In this document: positions 8,253 through 18,856 of the stretch, one piece after another
How the letters are laid out: each line of letters begins with the position of its first letter
Position numbering within the stretch: the first letter of the stretch is position 1
Source of the DNA: Casimicrobiaceae bacterium
Lineage (GTDB): Bacteria; Pseudomonadota; Gammaproteobacteria; Burkholderiales; Casimicrobiaceae
Assembly (NCBI GenBank): GCA_025056355.1
Contig: JANWWI010000014.1
Location: 1-46,332 of the forward strand
Reading direction: 5' to 3'
Length of the DNA stretch: 46,332 nt
Notes under the pieces: generated by a model
Databases searched by the model: none
Told to the model about the DNA's origin: nothing
The model's input: only the letters and a program-made list of their open reading frames with translations
Program-made: the position numbers and the translations under genes

Positions 8253-8874
8253 AGCGGATGTCGGCACGACGGTTTTCGGCATGGTCGGCTTCGCTGTTTC
8301 CCGTGCGGCGCGGTTTTTCCTCACCGAAGCTCACCGTGTCGATTTGCGCCTCGGGAACGCCAAGCAGGGTCAGCACGCGTTTGACGGCCTCGGCGCGCTT
8401 TTGGCCAAGCGCCAGGTTGTACTCGCGGCTGCCTCGCTCATCCGTGTTGCCCTCGATCACGACGCGCACACGCGGGTTTCGTTTCAGGTAGTTGGCGTGC
8501 GCTTCGAGCATCGGCCGGAACTCGTCGCGCACGATAAACACATCGAAGTCGAAATACACGCTGCGCTTTGACAGCGGGCTCGCCGGATCCGTGAGCGCGG
8601 GATCAAGCCCGCTTGCCGGCGCGCTGGGCGTGACCGCGGGGGCGGGCGTGATTGGTTGTGCGAGCGGCGCCGTGCTTGGGCCGAGGCCCGTGGCGCTCGC
8701 CGCGGCCGAAGGCGTTGCCGGCTGAGGCGGTCTGGTCGCAACCGTGGGTTCGGTGCGCGACTCGACAGAGGCCGTTTGCTCGGGCGCGGTCGAACAGCCC
8801 GTCACGACAACGCCCGCGAGCGCGGCAACACCGAGGGTTCGCATGAGGATGCAAGAGAGGTCACGTAGGCGCAT
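8239..8874 (-). CDS. pal: Peptidoglycan-associated lipoprotein Pal
   Basis: Pal is an outer-membrane lipoprotein whose OmpA-like domain binds peptidoglycan and TolB. The 211-residue product has a lipoprotein signal ending in VVTGC (C27), a Pro/Ala/Thr-rich tether of about 75 residues, and an OmpA-like domain (about 103-211) with VYFDFD, the peptidoglycan-binding NTDERGSREYN segment and the family ending RRADIRYVGE. The same frame is open far upstream over tolB, but that part is antisense-phase filler; the ATG at 8874 is 14 bases after the tolB stop codon. An internal ATG at 8844 is the main alternative. Confidence 0.95.
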   Translation of the reverse strand: MRLRDLSCILMRTLGVAALAGVVVTGCSTAPEQTASVESRTEPTVATRPPQPATPSAAASATGLGPSTAPLAQPITPAPAVTPSAPASGLDPALTDPASPLSKRSVYFDFDVFIVRDEFRPMLEAHANYLKRNPRVRVVIEGNTDERGSREYNLALGQKRAEAVKRVLTLLGVPEAQIDTVSFGEEKPRRTGNSEADHAENRRADIRYVGE

Positions 8875-8888
8875 ACGAGGCAATCCTT

Positions 8889-10175
8889 TCAGCGCAGGAA
8901 GGGACTCCAGGCCGGTTCGCGCACGTCGGCACCGGCCGTGGCCAGTCGCTGTTTGATTCGGCCGTCGGCGGAAACCGCGGCCAGAACGCCGCGACCTGCG
9001 TGTACGGAAGCGTAAACGATCATGCGTCCGTTGGGCGCGAAAGACGGCGATTCGTCGCTTGGGCCTTGAGAGAGGTTTTGCACTTGGCGCGAGGCGAAGT
9101 CGAGCACCGCCAGCACGTCGCGTCCGCCGTCGCGGCGCACGAAGACCATGCTTTTGCCGTCCGGTGCGACGCGCGGGTTGGCGTTGTAACTGCCCTCGAA
9201 GGTGAGCCGTTCGGAGGCGCCGCCCTCCGGGCTCATGCGGTAGATCTGCGGCGTGCCGGCGCGATCGCTCATGAAGTAGATGCGGTTGTCCGGCCCCCAG
9301 AACGGCGCCGTGTCGATGGCGCCGCTTGTGGTGAGGCGTCGCATTCCCGTGCCATCGACGTTGATCACAAAGAGCTGCGTGCCGCCCGCTTGCGACGAGG
9401 CAAAGACGATGCGCTGACCGTCCGGCGAAAACGCCGGCGCGGACTGGTTGCCCGGCGCGTTGACAAGGAGGCGTCGCTGCCCCGTGGTGAGATCCTGCAC
9501 GTAAATGCTCGGCTTGCGGTTTTCGAAGGAAACGTAGGCTAGATGCGTCCCACGCGGCGACCATGCCGGAGAGATGATCGGCTCGTTGGATTCGAGCACC
9601 GCCACGGCGTTCATGCCGTCGCTGTCGGCCACGATCAGTTGGTAACGCGGACCGCTTTTGGCCACGTAGGCGATACGGGTACTGAAGATGCCCTTGTCGC
9701 CCGTGAGCCGTTCGTAGATGATGTCGGAGATGTAATGCGCCGTGGCGCGCAGATCGCGAGCCGGCACCGTGAAGGCCAGTCCCGCGCTTTGTTGTTGCCG
9801 CGCCACATCGAGCAGGCGAAAGCTCACCTGGAAGCGGCCGTCGGATGCAACTTGCACGCTGCCCAGCACGACGGCCTCGGCGGCGCGGGCGCCGTAGAGC
9901 GACCACTGCGGCGCGGCATCCACACCGCGGGCGAGACCCTCCGGCGCAAGTAACCGAAACATCCCGCTGCGGTTGAGGTTGGCCGTGATCACGTTTGAGA
10001 CAAGCTGCGCTTCACGTTCGATGCCGGCAAAGGGCGTCACGATCACGGGGATTTGCTGGGCGCCCACGCCGACGATGTCGATGACGAGCTGGGCGCGCAC
10101 GCTGGAGGCTACGCCGAGCGCCCACAGGCCCGTGAGCAAAACCAGGGCACGATGCACAAAAGCGACTGCGGTCAT
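8889..10175 (-). CDS. tolB: Tol-Pal system beta-propeller protein TolB
   Basis: TolB is a periplasmic protein that cycles between Pal and the TolQRA motor to pull the outer membrane inward at division. The 428-residue product has a signal peptide (cleavage likely after VRA, residue 28), an N-terminal alpha/beta domain, and a six-bladed propeller built of repeats such as SPAWSPRGTHLAYVSF, APAFSPDGQRIVFAS and SPSFAPNGRMIVYAS. Its ATG overlaps the rlpA stop codon (ATGA). tolQ, tolR and tolA, normally just upstream, are replaced here by the rod-shape genes. Confidence 0.97.
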   Translation of the reverse strand: MTAVAFVHRALVLLTGLWALGVASSVRAQLVIDIVGVGAQQIPVIVTPFAGIEREAQLVSNVITANLNRSGMFRLLAPEGLARGVDAAPQWSLYGARAAEAVVLGSVQVASDGRFQVSFRLLDVARQQQSAGLAFTVPARDLRATAHYISDIIYERLTGDKGIFSTRIAYVAKSGPRYQLIVADSDGMNAVAVLESNEPIISPAWSPRGTHLAYVSFENRKPSIYVQDLTTGQRRLLVNAPGNQSAPAFSPDGQRIVFASSQAGGTQLFVINVDGTGMRRLTTSGAIDTAPFWGPDNRIYFMSDRAGTPQIYRMSPEGGASERLTFEGSYNANPRVAPDGKSMVFVRRDGGRDVLAVLDFASRQVQNLSQGPSDESPSFAPNGRMIVYASVHAGRGVLAAVSADGRIKQRLATAGADVREPAWSPFLR

Positions 10176-11080
10176 GGACGGAAAAGCACAAGCGGTAGCG
10201 AAGTGCCGAGTATGTGCTCGGCGTGACGCCGCGCGGCCTCGGCTTCTTGCCGGTTGGCGTAAGGGCCAAGCTGAACGCGAAACAGGCCGTCGATCTGGCG
10301 CACCTGGACGGTTTGCCCGAGCACGTGATGCATGCGCTGTTGGAACGCATTTGCGTTGGCAAAGTTTCCGAACGCGCCCAGTTGCACGACCCAGCGGCCG
10401 TCGCCTTCGGGTGCTCGGGTCTCGGTGGCGCGTGACGGCACCGCGGGCGCAGACGCAACGCTCAGCTCGCGCGTTTCGGGCGCGGGGGCACTGGCGAGCC
10501 GTTCGGCGAACGGCGGCACGAGCAGTTCCACCGTGACTTCGCCGCTTCCAGTCTGGGCGATGCCGAGACGATGCGCGGCCGCATAGGAGAGGTCAATGAT
10601 GCGCCCGTGCAGAAACGGTCCGCGGTCGTTGACGCGCACGATGACCGAGCGGCCGTTGCGAGGGTTCGTGACGCGCGCGTAGCTGGGCAGCGGAAACGTC
10701 GGATGCGCTGCCGTCATCGCAAACATGTCGTAGATCTCGCCGGTGGCCGTGCGTTGGCCGTGGAACTTGCGGCCATACCAGGAAGCGATGCCGCGCTGGG
10801 TGACCGGCGCAAGCGCCGTCATCGGCGTGTACTCGACACCGAAGACGGTGTAGGGGCGGTTTGCGAAGCGATGCAGCGTCTCTTCGCGCGGTATCGCATC
10901 GGGAATTCGGTCGAGATCGACCGGGATGCGCTCGGGCGGACCATCGTTCGCGTAGAAGCGTTCGCGGCGCGGGCCGGGCTCGCCGCTGCGCTCGTGCGGT
11001 GGCACGGTGGAGCAAGCAGCCAGCAGCAGACCGAGCAGCGCAGCCCAGACGTAGGCGGAGGAATTCGGCCACCGACTCAT
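10172..11080 (-). CDS. rlpA: RlpA septal-ring lipoprotein (lytic transglycosylase-like) with SPOR domain
   Basis: RlpA acts in the periplasm on peptidoglycan without stem peptides at the division site. The 302-residue product has a lipobox LAAC (C23), a double-psi beta-barrel domain (about 95-190) with GIASWYGRKFHG and VNDRGPF (the aspartate is the presumed catalytic residue), and a C-terminal SPOR domain (about 228-302: WVVQLGAFGNFANANAF) that binds denuded glycan strands. Both ends overlap neighbours by four bases: its ATG with the rodA stop codon and its stop with the tolB start, so it is embedded in one translationally coupled operon. Confidence 0.94.
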   Translation of the reverse strand: MSRWPNSSAYVWAALLGLLLAACSTVPPHERSGEPGPRRERFYANDGPPERIPVDLDRIPDAIPREETLHRFANRPYTVFGVEYTPMTALAPVTQRGIASWYGRKFHGQRTATGEIYDMFAMTAAHPTFPLPSYARVTNPRNGRSVIVRVNDRGPFLHGRIIDLSYAAAHRLGIAQTGSGEVTVELLVPPFAERLASAPAPETRELSVASAPAVPSRATETRAPEGDGRWVVQLGAFGNFANANAFQQRMHHVLGQTVQVRQIDGLFRVQLGPYANRQEAEAARRHAEHILGTSLPLVLFRP

Positions 11081-12207
11081 GAGGCCACCAACTTGCGGTG
11101 GGTGGCCACGCTCATCAGGATGCCGACGGCCACAAACAGCGTGATGATGGCAGTGCCGCCGTAGCTCACAAACGGCAGCGGCACGCCGACCACGGGAAGA
11201 ATGCCAGCCACCATGCCCATGTTGACGAAAGCATAGGTGAAAAACATGAGCGCGATCGTGCCGGCCATCAATCGACCGGCGAGCGTCGAGGCGCGCAGCG
11301 CGATGACAAAGGATCGTCCAAGCAGCATCAGATAGAGCACGAGCAGCACGCTCACGCCGAGCAGTCCGAACTCCTCACCATAGACGGCCACGATGAAGTC
11401 GGTGTGTCGCTCGGGCAGAAATTCCAGATGCGTCTGACTGCCGTTCAGCCAGCCTTTCCCGAGCAAGCCACCCGAGCCGATCGCGATGGCCGCCTGAATG
11501 GTGTGCCAACCGGCGTCTTGTGAATCGCGTGACGGATCGAGCGCGGTGAGCACGCGCTCCTTCTGGTAGTCATGCAGCCAGTTGAACTCCCAGGCGGCAA
11601 AGGCCAGCAAGACGGCGACGACGAACCCGCCGAAGATGATGCGCAGATCGAGTCCGGCCAGGTAGAGGACGTAAAAGCCGCAGACGCCGACCAGCAAGGC
11701 CGTGCCCAGATCCGGCTGCCGCACGATCAGAAAGAAAGGAATCGCGCTCAGCACGGCCGCCACACAGAAATTGCGCCAACGCACGGCGCCTTCGTGCTTT
11801 TCGAAGTACCACGCCAGCACGAGCGGCAACGCGATCTTCATCAGCTCCGAGGGCTGAATCGTGCCGATGCCGGGGAGTTTGAGCCAACGACGTGCGCCTT
11901 TGATGACTTCTCCGCCAAGGGCCACCGCGATGAGAAGCACGATGCCGAGCACGTAGAGGGGCACCGCGAAGCGCAGCAGCAGTTGCGGCGAGCAGTTGGC
12001 CACCACGAGCATGATCGCAATGGCGAGCACGATCTTTTGCGTTTGCGACCAGAGCCGCGCGGTGGATTCGTTGGCGGCGCTGTAGAGCACGAGCAGCCCG
12101 AGTACCGTGATGGTCAAAACGATGGCAAACAGCGCCGCATCGACGTGGGCTGTGCTTCGATGCCAAGCGCGTCGCAGCGCTTCGAGCCAGGCGAAAGATT
12201 CGTTCAT
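11077..12207 (-). CDS. rodA: Rod shape-determining SEDS glycosyltransferase RodA (MrdB)
   Basis: RodA polymerises glycan strands from lipid II and works with PBP2 in the elongasome. The 376-residue protein has about ten membrane segments and the SEDS signatures: a KGARRWLKLPG loop and LQPSELMK-like GTIQPSELMK, the RQPDLGTALL motif, and near the C-terminus VGVPLPFVSYGGTA. Length is normal. Its ATG overlaps the mrdA stop codon by four bases, matching their work as one enzyme complex, and its own stop overlaps rlpA. Confidence 0.97.
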   Translation of the reverse strand: MNESFAWLEALRRAWHRSTAHVDAALFAIVLTITVLGLLVLYSAANESTARLWSQTQKIVLAIAIMLVVANCSPQLLLRFAVPLYVLGIVLLIAVALGGEVIKGARRWLKLPGIGTIQPSELMKIALPLVLAWYFEKHEGAVRWRNFCVAAVLSAIPFFLIVRQPDLGTALLVGVCGFYVLYLAGLDLRIIFGGFVVAVLLAFAAWEFNWLHDYQKERVLTALDPSRDSQDAGWHTIQAAIAIGSGGLLGKGWLNGSQTHLEFLPERHTDFIVAVYGEEFGLLGVSVLLVLYLMLLGRSFVIALRASTLAGRLMAGTIALMFFTYAFVNMGMVAGILPVVGVPLPFVSYGGTAIITLFVAVGILMSVATHRKLVAS

Positions 12208-14156
12208 GGACGGTGCGGTTTCGGGTCGTGGAGGCCGCGCGTGATACTGGCCACGTGCAGCGTCGGCAGGCTCGCGGTGCTTGCGTTCGACGCGTTGGCC
12301 GGCAAAACCGCGTCGAGCCGCGCGGGGTCGAAGAACGCATCGAGCACTTGACGGGCGATCGGCACGGCGGCACGCGCGCCGAAGCCGCCGTTTTCGACGA
12401 AGACCGCCATCGCGATGCGCGGCTTCTCAACCGGCGCAAACACCACATACCAGGAGTGATCGCGTAGCCGCTCGGCCACACGGCTTTCGACGTAGTCGCC
12501 GCCCTTGAGACCAAAGACTTGGGCGGTGCCCGTTTTGCCGGCGCTCGTGTAGGGGGCGCCCTTGAACCCGGCGGCTGCCGTGCCGAACTGCACGACCCCG
12601 ACCATGCCACGCACCACGGCGTCGAGGTGAGCCTCCTTCAAGTTGAGCGTGTAGGCCGGCTGAGGCTGTAGGAGCCGCCACTCGCCCGTGGTTCCGTCTT
12701 GGATTGCGCGCACCAGATGCGGGCGAAATGCGACGCCGCGGTTGGCGAGCACCGACGTGGCGTAGGCCAGTTGCAGCGGCGTGAAGGTGTTGAAGCCCTG
12801 TCCGATGCCCATCGAGACCTGGTCGCCGATGTGCAGCTTGGGGTCTTTCGGGAAGCGCTTGGCCTTCCAAGCGCGATCGGGAAGGATACCCGGCAGTTCG
12901 CCTTCGAGGTCGATGCCTGTTTTGACGCCAAAGCCGAAGCCGCGCATGAACTCCGCCCAGCGATCGGGGTCGAGTTCCGTGGCCAACTGATAGTAGTAGA
13001 CGTCCGAAGAGACGGCAATCGACTTGGGCAGGTCAACGCGTCCGTGTCCGCCGGGGCGGGAGTCGCGCCACACCGTGTTGCCGAGCCGGAAATAACCCGG
13101 GTCGTGGATGGTTTGGTGCTCGCTACGCAGTCCAAACTCAAGGGCCATCAGCGCCATGAAGGGCTTATAGGTCGACCCTGGCGGATACGTGCCGCGCAAC
13201 GGCCGGTTGAGCAGCGGCTTGTCGGGCGAGTGGTTGAGCGCGTCCCAGCTTTGCGGATCGATGCCGTCGACAAACAGGTTCGGGTCGAAGCCAGGCCGGC
13301 TCACAAACGCAAGCACCTCGCCGCTGGATGGCTCGATGGCCACCAGCGCGCCACGCCGAGCGCCAAAGGCCCGCTCGGCGATGATCTGCAAGCGGATGTC
13401 GAGAGAGAGTTGCAGGTGATTGCCGGGCCGCGCCGGCTGCCGCGACAGCGTGCGTACGACGCGTCGTGCGGCATCGACTTCGACCTCGACGTGCCCGGCC
13501 CGGCCGCGCAGTTCGCGTTCGTAGCTGAGCTCGAGGCCGACTTTGCCGATGTAATCCGAGCCTTTGTACTCGTTCCAGAGATTTTGTTCGATGAGTTTTT
13601 CCTTGTCCGCGGTGCTGATGCGGCCGATGTAGCCAAGCACGTGCGAAGCCGTCTCGCCGAAGGGATAGTGGCGAAACAGGCGCGCCTTGATCTCAACACC
13701 GGGTAGCCGGTAGCGCTGCGCGACGATCCGCGCCACCTCATCGTCGGTGAGGCGGGTTTTGAGGGGCAGCGATTCCGCGCTACGAAATTCCTCGTACAAG
13801 CGCTTGAAACGGCGCCGCTCACGCGGCGTAATCTCGATGATTGAGGCGATTTCGTCGATCGCGCGCTCAAGGTCGCCGGTTTTTCGCGGATTGAGTTCGA
13901 GCGTGTACGCCGAATCGTTGGTTGCCAGCACGATGCCGTTTCGATCGGTGATGATGCCGCGAGTGGGCGGCTCCGGATGCACGTCGACGCGGTTGGCCTC
14001 GGCGAGCTTCGCGTAGTGGCGGTGCTGGAACACTTGCAGGTAGACAAAGCGGCCAAACAGGAGCGCAAAAGCAATCACGATCAGCACGCCCGCAATCAGC
14101 AGGCGCTGCTGGAATCGCGCGAGTTCCCGCTCGGGTTGGCGCAGTTCGGCGCTCAT
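12204..14156 (-). CDS. mrdA: Penicillin-binding protein 2 (peptidoglycan transpeptidase MrdA)
   Basis: PBP2 cross-links peptidoglycan made by RodA during cell elongation. The 650-residue protein has one N-terminal membrane helix (about 18-40), a dimerisation/pedestal domain, and a transpeptidase domain with the three active-site motifs: S328-x-x-K331 in PPGSTYKPF, S384-S-D area in AVSSDVYYYQ, and K541-T-G in SAGKTGTAQV. Lengths and spacing are those of PBP2 rather than FtsI (PBP3). It begins one base after the mreD stop codon region and overlaps rodA by four bases. Confidence 0.97.
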   Translation of the reverse strand: MSAELRQPERELARFQQRLLIAGVLIVIAFALLFGRFVYLQVFQHRHYAKLAEANRVDVHPEPPTRGIITDRNGIVLATNDSAYTLELNPRKTGDLERAIDEIASIIEITPRERRRFKRLYEEFRSAESLPLKTRLTDDEVARIVAQRYRLPGVEIKARLFRHYPFGETASHVLGYIGRISTADKEKLIEQNLWNEYKGSDYIGKVGLELSYERELRGRAGHVEVEVDAARRVVRTLSRQPARPGNHLQLSLDIRLQIIAERAFGARRGALVAIEPSSGEVLAFVSRPGFDPNLFVDGIDPQSWDALNHSPDKPLLNRPLRGTYPPGSTYKPFMALMALEFGLRSEHQTIHDPGYFRLGNTVWRDSRPGGHGRVDLPKSIAVSSDVYYYQLATELDPDRWAEFMRGFGFGVKTGIDLEGELPGILPDRAWKAKRFPKDPKLHIGDQVSMGIGQGFNTFTPLQLAYATSVLANRGVAFRPHLVRAIQDGTTGEWRLLQPQPAYTLNLKEAHLDAVVRGMVGVVQFGTAAAGFKGAPYTSAGKTGTAQVFGLKGGDYVESRVAERLRDHSWYVVFAPVEKPRIAMAVFVENGGFGARAAVPIARQVLDAFFDPARLDAVLPANASNASTASLPTLHVASITRGLHDPKPHRP

Positions 14157-14157
14157 C

Positions 14158-14694
14158 TCAATCGGTGACGGAACGGACGCGCTGCGGCCATTGCAGCAGC
14201 ATGGAGGCCAGCGGCCACAACAGCGCGCTGGAGACGCTTGAGAGCAAGAACGCGGGGCTCGGCGGGGAGGCGCCGCTCATCAGTCGCAGCACTAGCACAA
14301 CGAGCTGCGTGGCCAGCAGGATCGCAAGCACGTGCAGGGCCTGCTGCCAAAGCGGAAACCGCAGCACGCGGCGATGGAAGTATTCCGCCGAAAAACCGAG
14401 CAGGCTGTAGGCAAGCGCGTGTTGACCAAAGAGATTGGCCTCAGCGACGTCGGTGCATAAGCCGCAGAGCCAGGCAACCCCGATGCCGACCCACCGGGGC
14501 TGGTGAATGCACCAATACAACAGTACGAGGGCAAAGAAATCCGGCCGCAGCGCAAGGGCCATACCCGACAGCGGAAGCCGGTTGAGCACGAAGGCGAGCA
14601 GCAGCGTGAGCACGACGAACCAGGCGCGCGGCGGCAGCAGAATGTCCTCGGGGCGCGCGATTGCAAGCAGCGGGCTGTTGGGCAGGCGAAACAT
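14158..14694 (-). CDS. mreD: Rod shape-determining protein MreD
   Basis: MreD is a small inner-membrane protein that balances MreC in activating RodA-PBP2. The 178-residue product has five to six hydrophobic segments, a conserved RPDFFALVLLYW stretch, a GLCTDVAEANLFGQHAL segment, and an FHRRVLRFPLWQQ loop, all typical of MreD. It sits between mreC and mrdA in the canonical order, 24 bases after mreC. Confidence 0.95.
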   Translation of the reverse strand: MFRLPNSPLLAIARPEDILLPPRAWFVVLTLLLAFVLNRLPLSGMALALRPDFFALVLLYWCIHQPRWVGIGVAWLCGLCTDVAEANLFGQHALAYSLLGFSAEYFHRRVLRFPLWQQALHVLAILLATQLVVLVLRLMSGASPPSPAFLLSSVSSALLWPLASMLLQWPQRVRSVTD

Positions 14695-14718
14695 CGAGCC
14701 AGAGTTCGCGATGGGCTG

Positions 14719-15633
14719 CTAGCGTCGTGCCCGCGGCTCGGTTTTGCGCTTGGCCTCCGCTTCCGTCGTCGGCGGCAGCGGCGGCGCGGGCTGCCGGGGC
14801 AACACGAGCACGTGTACGGCGCTGCCGAGGCCGGCGATTGGCACCGCCTCGACCGTCATGAAGAAGTTGTCGCGCTCCCGCCGGGGTGCCTCGACCGTGG
14901 CCACGCGCACATGCGGCGGATAGACGCCGTCGCCACCTGCGGTCACCAGGATGTCGCCTTCGCGCAGATCGGCGCCGCTTGGGACGTAGCGCAACTCAGG
15001 GAGCTTGCCGGGCCCGCGCCCGAACAGGATCGCGCGCATTCCGGTCCGTTCCACGCGGACCGGCACGGCAAAGTCCTTTTCCGTGATGAGCGTGAGCTCG
15101 GCAAGCAGCGGATAGATTCGCGTGACCTGGCCGAGCAGGCCGCGTTCGTCGATGACGGCCACACCGGCGTCGAAGTCTTTGCCGGTGCGCTCGATGAAGA
15201 CTTTCTGCGAGAACGGGTCGCGGCTCGGATAGAGCACGCGGGTACGCTGCGCGCCGCTGTGCCGCTGTGCGGTCAGCAACAAGCCCTGGAGCTGCGCGAG
15301 CTCGGCCTGGGCGGCCCGCGCGGCTTGAGCGTCCTGGCTTGCAAGGAGCAGTTCGGCGCGCAAGAGCTCGTTTTGTCGGCGCAGCTCGTCTCGGCTTTCG
15401 AAGAATTCCGCAAGCACCTCGAGAGCTTCGGAAGGCAGCAGCGCGGCCTGCTGGATGGGATGCAGCACCGTGGCCACGACGCTGCGGACAAACTCGAGCG
15501 TCCTGAAGCGTCCGTCGATGAACATCAGCACGACGGATGCAAGACCGAACACGGTGAGCCGCGCAAGCGGCGACAGACCGCGCCGGAAGAACGACGGGGG
15601 TTCGGAGGGCAGTGAAGTGACCCGGCTCACCAT
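14719..15633 (-). CDS. mreC: Rod shape-determining protein MreC
   Basis: MreC is a bitopic periplasmic scaffold that binds PBP2 and switches it on. The 304-residue product starts with a basic tail and one membrane helix (about 22-42), then a coiled coil (about 68-110) and two beta-barrel domains with the conserved IDERGLLGQVTRIYP, DLREGDILVTAGGDGVYP and PRRERD segments. The C-terminus has the usual proline-rich tail (PAPPLPP) and a basic end. It follows mreB by 56 bases. Confidence 0.96.
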   Translation of the reverse strand: MVSRVTSLPSEPPSFFRRGLSPLARLTVFGLASVVLMFIDGRFRTLEFVRSVVATVLHPIQQAALLPSEALEVLAEFFESRDELRRQNELLRAELLLASQDAQAARAAQAELAQLQGLLLTAQRHSGAQRTRVLYPSRDPFSQKVFIERTGKDFDAGVAVIDERGLLGQVTRIYPLLAELTLITEKDFAVPVRVERTGMRAILFGRGPGKLPELRYVPSGADLREGDILVTAGGDGVYPPHVRVATVEAPRRERDNFFMTVEAVPIAGLGSAVHVLVLPRQPAPPLPPTTEAEAKRKTEPRARR

Positions 15634-15689
15634 AGCCTCCCAAGAGAACGTGGCGGGCGCACCGATGCGAACCCCCCGCAGCGGCGAAC

Positions 15690-17051
<1,362 letters not shown>

Positions 17052-17339
17052 ATGAGACTCTCCACGACAGAGATCGAGCGCATCGCGCAGTTGGCGCGGC
17101 TTGCGGTCACCTCCGAAGAGGTGGCCGATGTGGCGGCCAAGCTCGAGGGCATCTTCCGATTGATCGAAGCGATGCGCGCGGTCGACACCTCAGGCGTTGA
17201 ACCGATGACGCACGGGCTTGATCGCACGCTCAGGCTACGAGCCGATCAGGTGACCGAGTCGAATCGACGCGACGCGCTGCTTGCCAACGCGCCCGAGAGC
17301 GAAGCAGGCTACTTTCTCGTGCCGCGGGTGATCGAATGA
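17052..17339 (+). CDS. gatC: Asp-tRNA(Asn)/Glu-tRNA(Gln) amidotransferase subunit C
   Basis: GatC is the small subunit that clamps GatA to GatB in the enzyme that converts misacylated Asp-tRNA(Asn) or Glu-tRNA(Gln) into the correct amide form. The 95-residue product has the family pattern: [12 protein letters not shown] at the start, [22 protein letters not shown] in the middle, and the terminal [14 protein letters not shown]. The ATG at 17052 fits the family start; the frame is open upstream but without homology-like content. It overlaps gatA by four bases. Confidence 0.96.
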   Translation: MRLSTTEIERIAQLARLAVTSEEVADVAAKLEGIFRLIEAMRAVDTSGVEPMTHGLDRTLRLRADQVTESNRRDALLANAPESEAGYFLVPRVIE

Positions 17340-18856
17340 GCCGCGCGCCTGAGCTGCTTTCCGGCTGGGACAGCTTCGCCACCGTGGCCGAGACGCTTGA
17401 GGCGCTTGCGCGGCGCGCGGTGAGCGCTCGAGAGTTGGCCGCGCACTATCTGGCGCGCGCCGAGCGGCTCAATCCGAGCCTGAACGCCTACATCACGCTC
17501 GATCCTGAGCGCGCGCTCTCATCGGCGCAGGCTTCCGATGCGCGCCGCGCGGCGGGTCGTGCCGGGGCGCTCGAAGGCTTGCCGATTGCGCACAAGGACA
17601 TCTTTCTGATCGAGGGCTGGCGCACGACCTGCGCCTCGAAGATGCTTGTCGATTTCATCGCGCCCTATACGGCCACGGTCGTCGAACGGCTCGAAGGTGC
17701 CGGTACGGTCACGCTCGGCAAGCTCAACCTGGATGAGTTTGCGATGGGCTCCTCGAACGAGACCTCCTTCTTCGGGCCGGTCAAAAATCCGTTTGATCTG
17801 ACCCGAGTCCCCGGGGGCTCCTCCGGCGGCTCGGCCGCGGCCGTGGCGGCGGGGTTGGTGCCGGCGGCTACCGGTACCGACACCGGCGGTTCGATCCGCC
17901 AACCGGCGATGTTTTGCAACCTGACCGGGCTCAAGCCGACCTATGGGCGTTGCTCGCGCTACGGCATGATCGCCTTTGCCTCTTCGCTCGATCAGGCTGG
18001 GCCGCTTGCGCGCACGGCCGAGGACTGTGCGCTTTTGCTCAACGCCATGGCCGGGCATGACCCGCGCGATGCCACCTCCCTCGAGCGGCCGGCCGAGGAC
18101 TACACGCGCTTGTTGCCCGAAGCCGCACGGCTCGTGCGCGGCCTGCGCATCGGGCTGCCGCGCGAGTTCTTCGAGGAGGGCGTGGATCCCGGTGTGCGCG
18201 CGGCGGTGGAGGCAGCGCTGGCCGTCTACCGTGACCTGGGGGCCGTTACGGTCGAGTTATCGCTGCCCAACCTGCGGCATTCGGTGCCAGCTTACTACGT
18301 GGTCGCGCCGGCCGAGGCTTCAAGCAACCTCGCGCGCTTCGACGGCGTGCGCTACGGGCATCGTGCCGCGCGCTACGACGATCTGACCGATCTGTATCGA
18401 CGTTCGCGCGCCGAGGGTTTCGGCCCCGAGGTCAAGCGGCGCATCCTGATCGGCACCTACGTGCTCTCGCACGGCTATTACGACGCCTATTACCTGCAGG
18501 CAAGCAAACTGCGCCGCCTGATTGCGCTTGATTTCGAGCGTGCTTTCGAGCACTGCGACGTCGTGATGGGACCGACCGCCCCTGAAACCGCCTTTGCCTT
18601 CGGCGCCAAGAGCGACGATCCGGTCAAGATGTATTTGAACGACGTGTTTACGGTCTGCGCGAACCTCACCGGCCAGCCGGCGCTGTCGTTGCCGTGTGGC
18701 GTGGATGGGGCCGGCCAGGCTGTGGGCTTGCAGATGATTGGTCGGCCGCTCGATGAAGCGCGCTTACTTGCTGTGGCGCACGCCTTCCAGCAGGCCACCG
18801 ACTGGCATCGCCGTCGCCCGGCGCTCGAAGGACTCGATCCAGGGGAGGGCGCATGA
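17336..18856 (+). CDS. gatA: Asp-tRNA(Asn)/Glu-tRNA(Gln) amidotransferase subunit A
   Basis: GatA is the amidase subunit that releases ammonia from glutamine for tRNA amidation by GatB. The 506-residue product has the amidase-signature Ser-Ser-Lys triad: K87 in IAHKDIF, the cis serine around S162 in [12 protein letters not shown], and nucleophile S186 in [11 protein letters not shown]. Length is normal. Start and stop both overlap neighbours as ATGA (gatC upstream, gatB downstream), so the three subunits are translated in step. Confidence 0.97.
   Translation: MSRAPELLSGWDSFATVAETLEALARRAVSARELAAHYLARAERLNPSLNAYITLDPERALSSAQASDARRAAGRAGALEGLPIAHKDIFLIEGWRTTCASKMLVDFIAPYTATVVERLEGAGTVTLGKLNLDEFAMGSSNETSFFGPVKNPFDLTRVPGGSSGGSAAAVAAGLVPAATGTDTGGSIRQPAMFCNLTGLKPTYGRCSRYGMIAFASSLDQAGPLARTAEDCALLLNAMAGHDPRDATSLERPAEDYTRLLPEAARLVRGLRIGLPREFFEEGVDPGVRAAVEAALAVYRDLGAVTVELSLPNLRHSVPAYYVVAPAEASSNLARFDGVRYGHRAARYDDLTDLYRRSRAEGFGPEVKRRILIGTYVLSHGYYDAYYLQASKLRRLIALDFERAFEHCDVVMGPTAPETAFAFGAKSDDPVKMYLNDVFTVCANLTGQPALSLPCGVDGAGQAVGLQMIGRPLDEARLLAVAHAFQQATDWHRRRPALEGLDPGEGA

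Noticed and set aside
8875-9906. Upstream extension of the pal frame to 555 codons
   Set aside because: The extra part overlaps tolB in another frame and has low-complexity Arg/His-rich content; the lipoprotein signal fixes the pal start.
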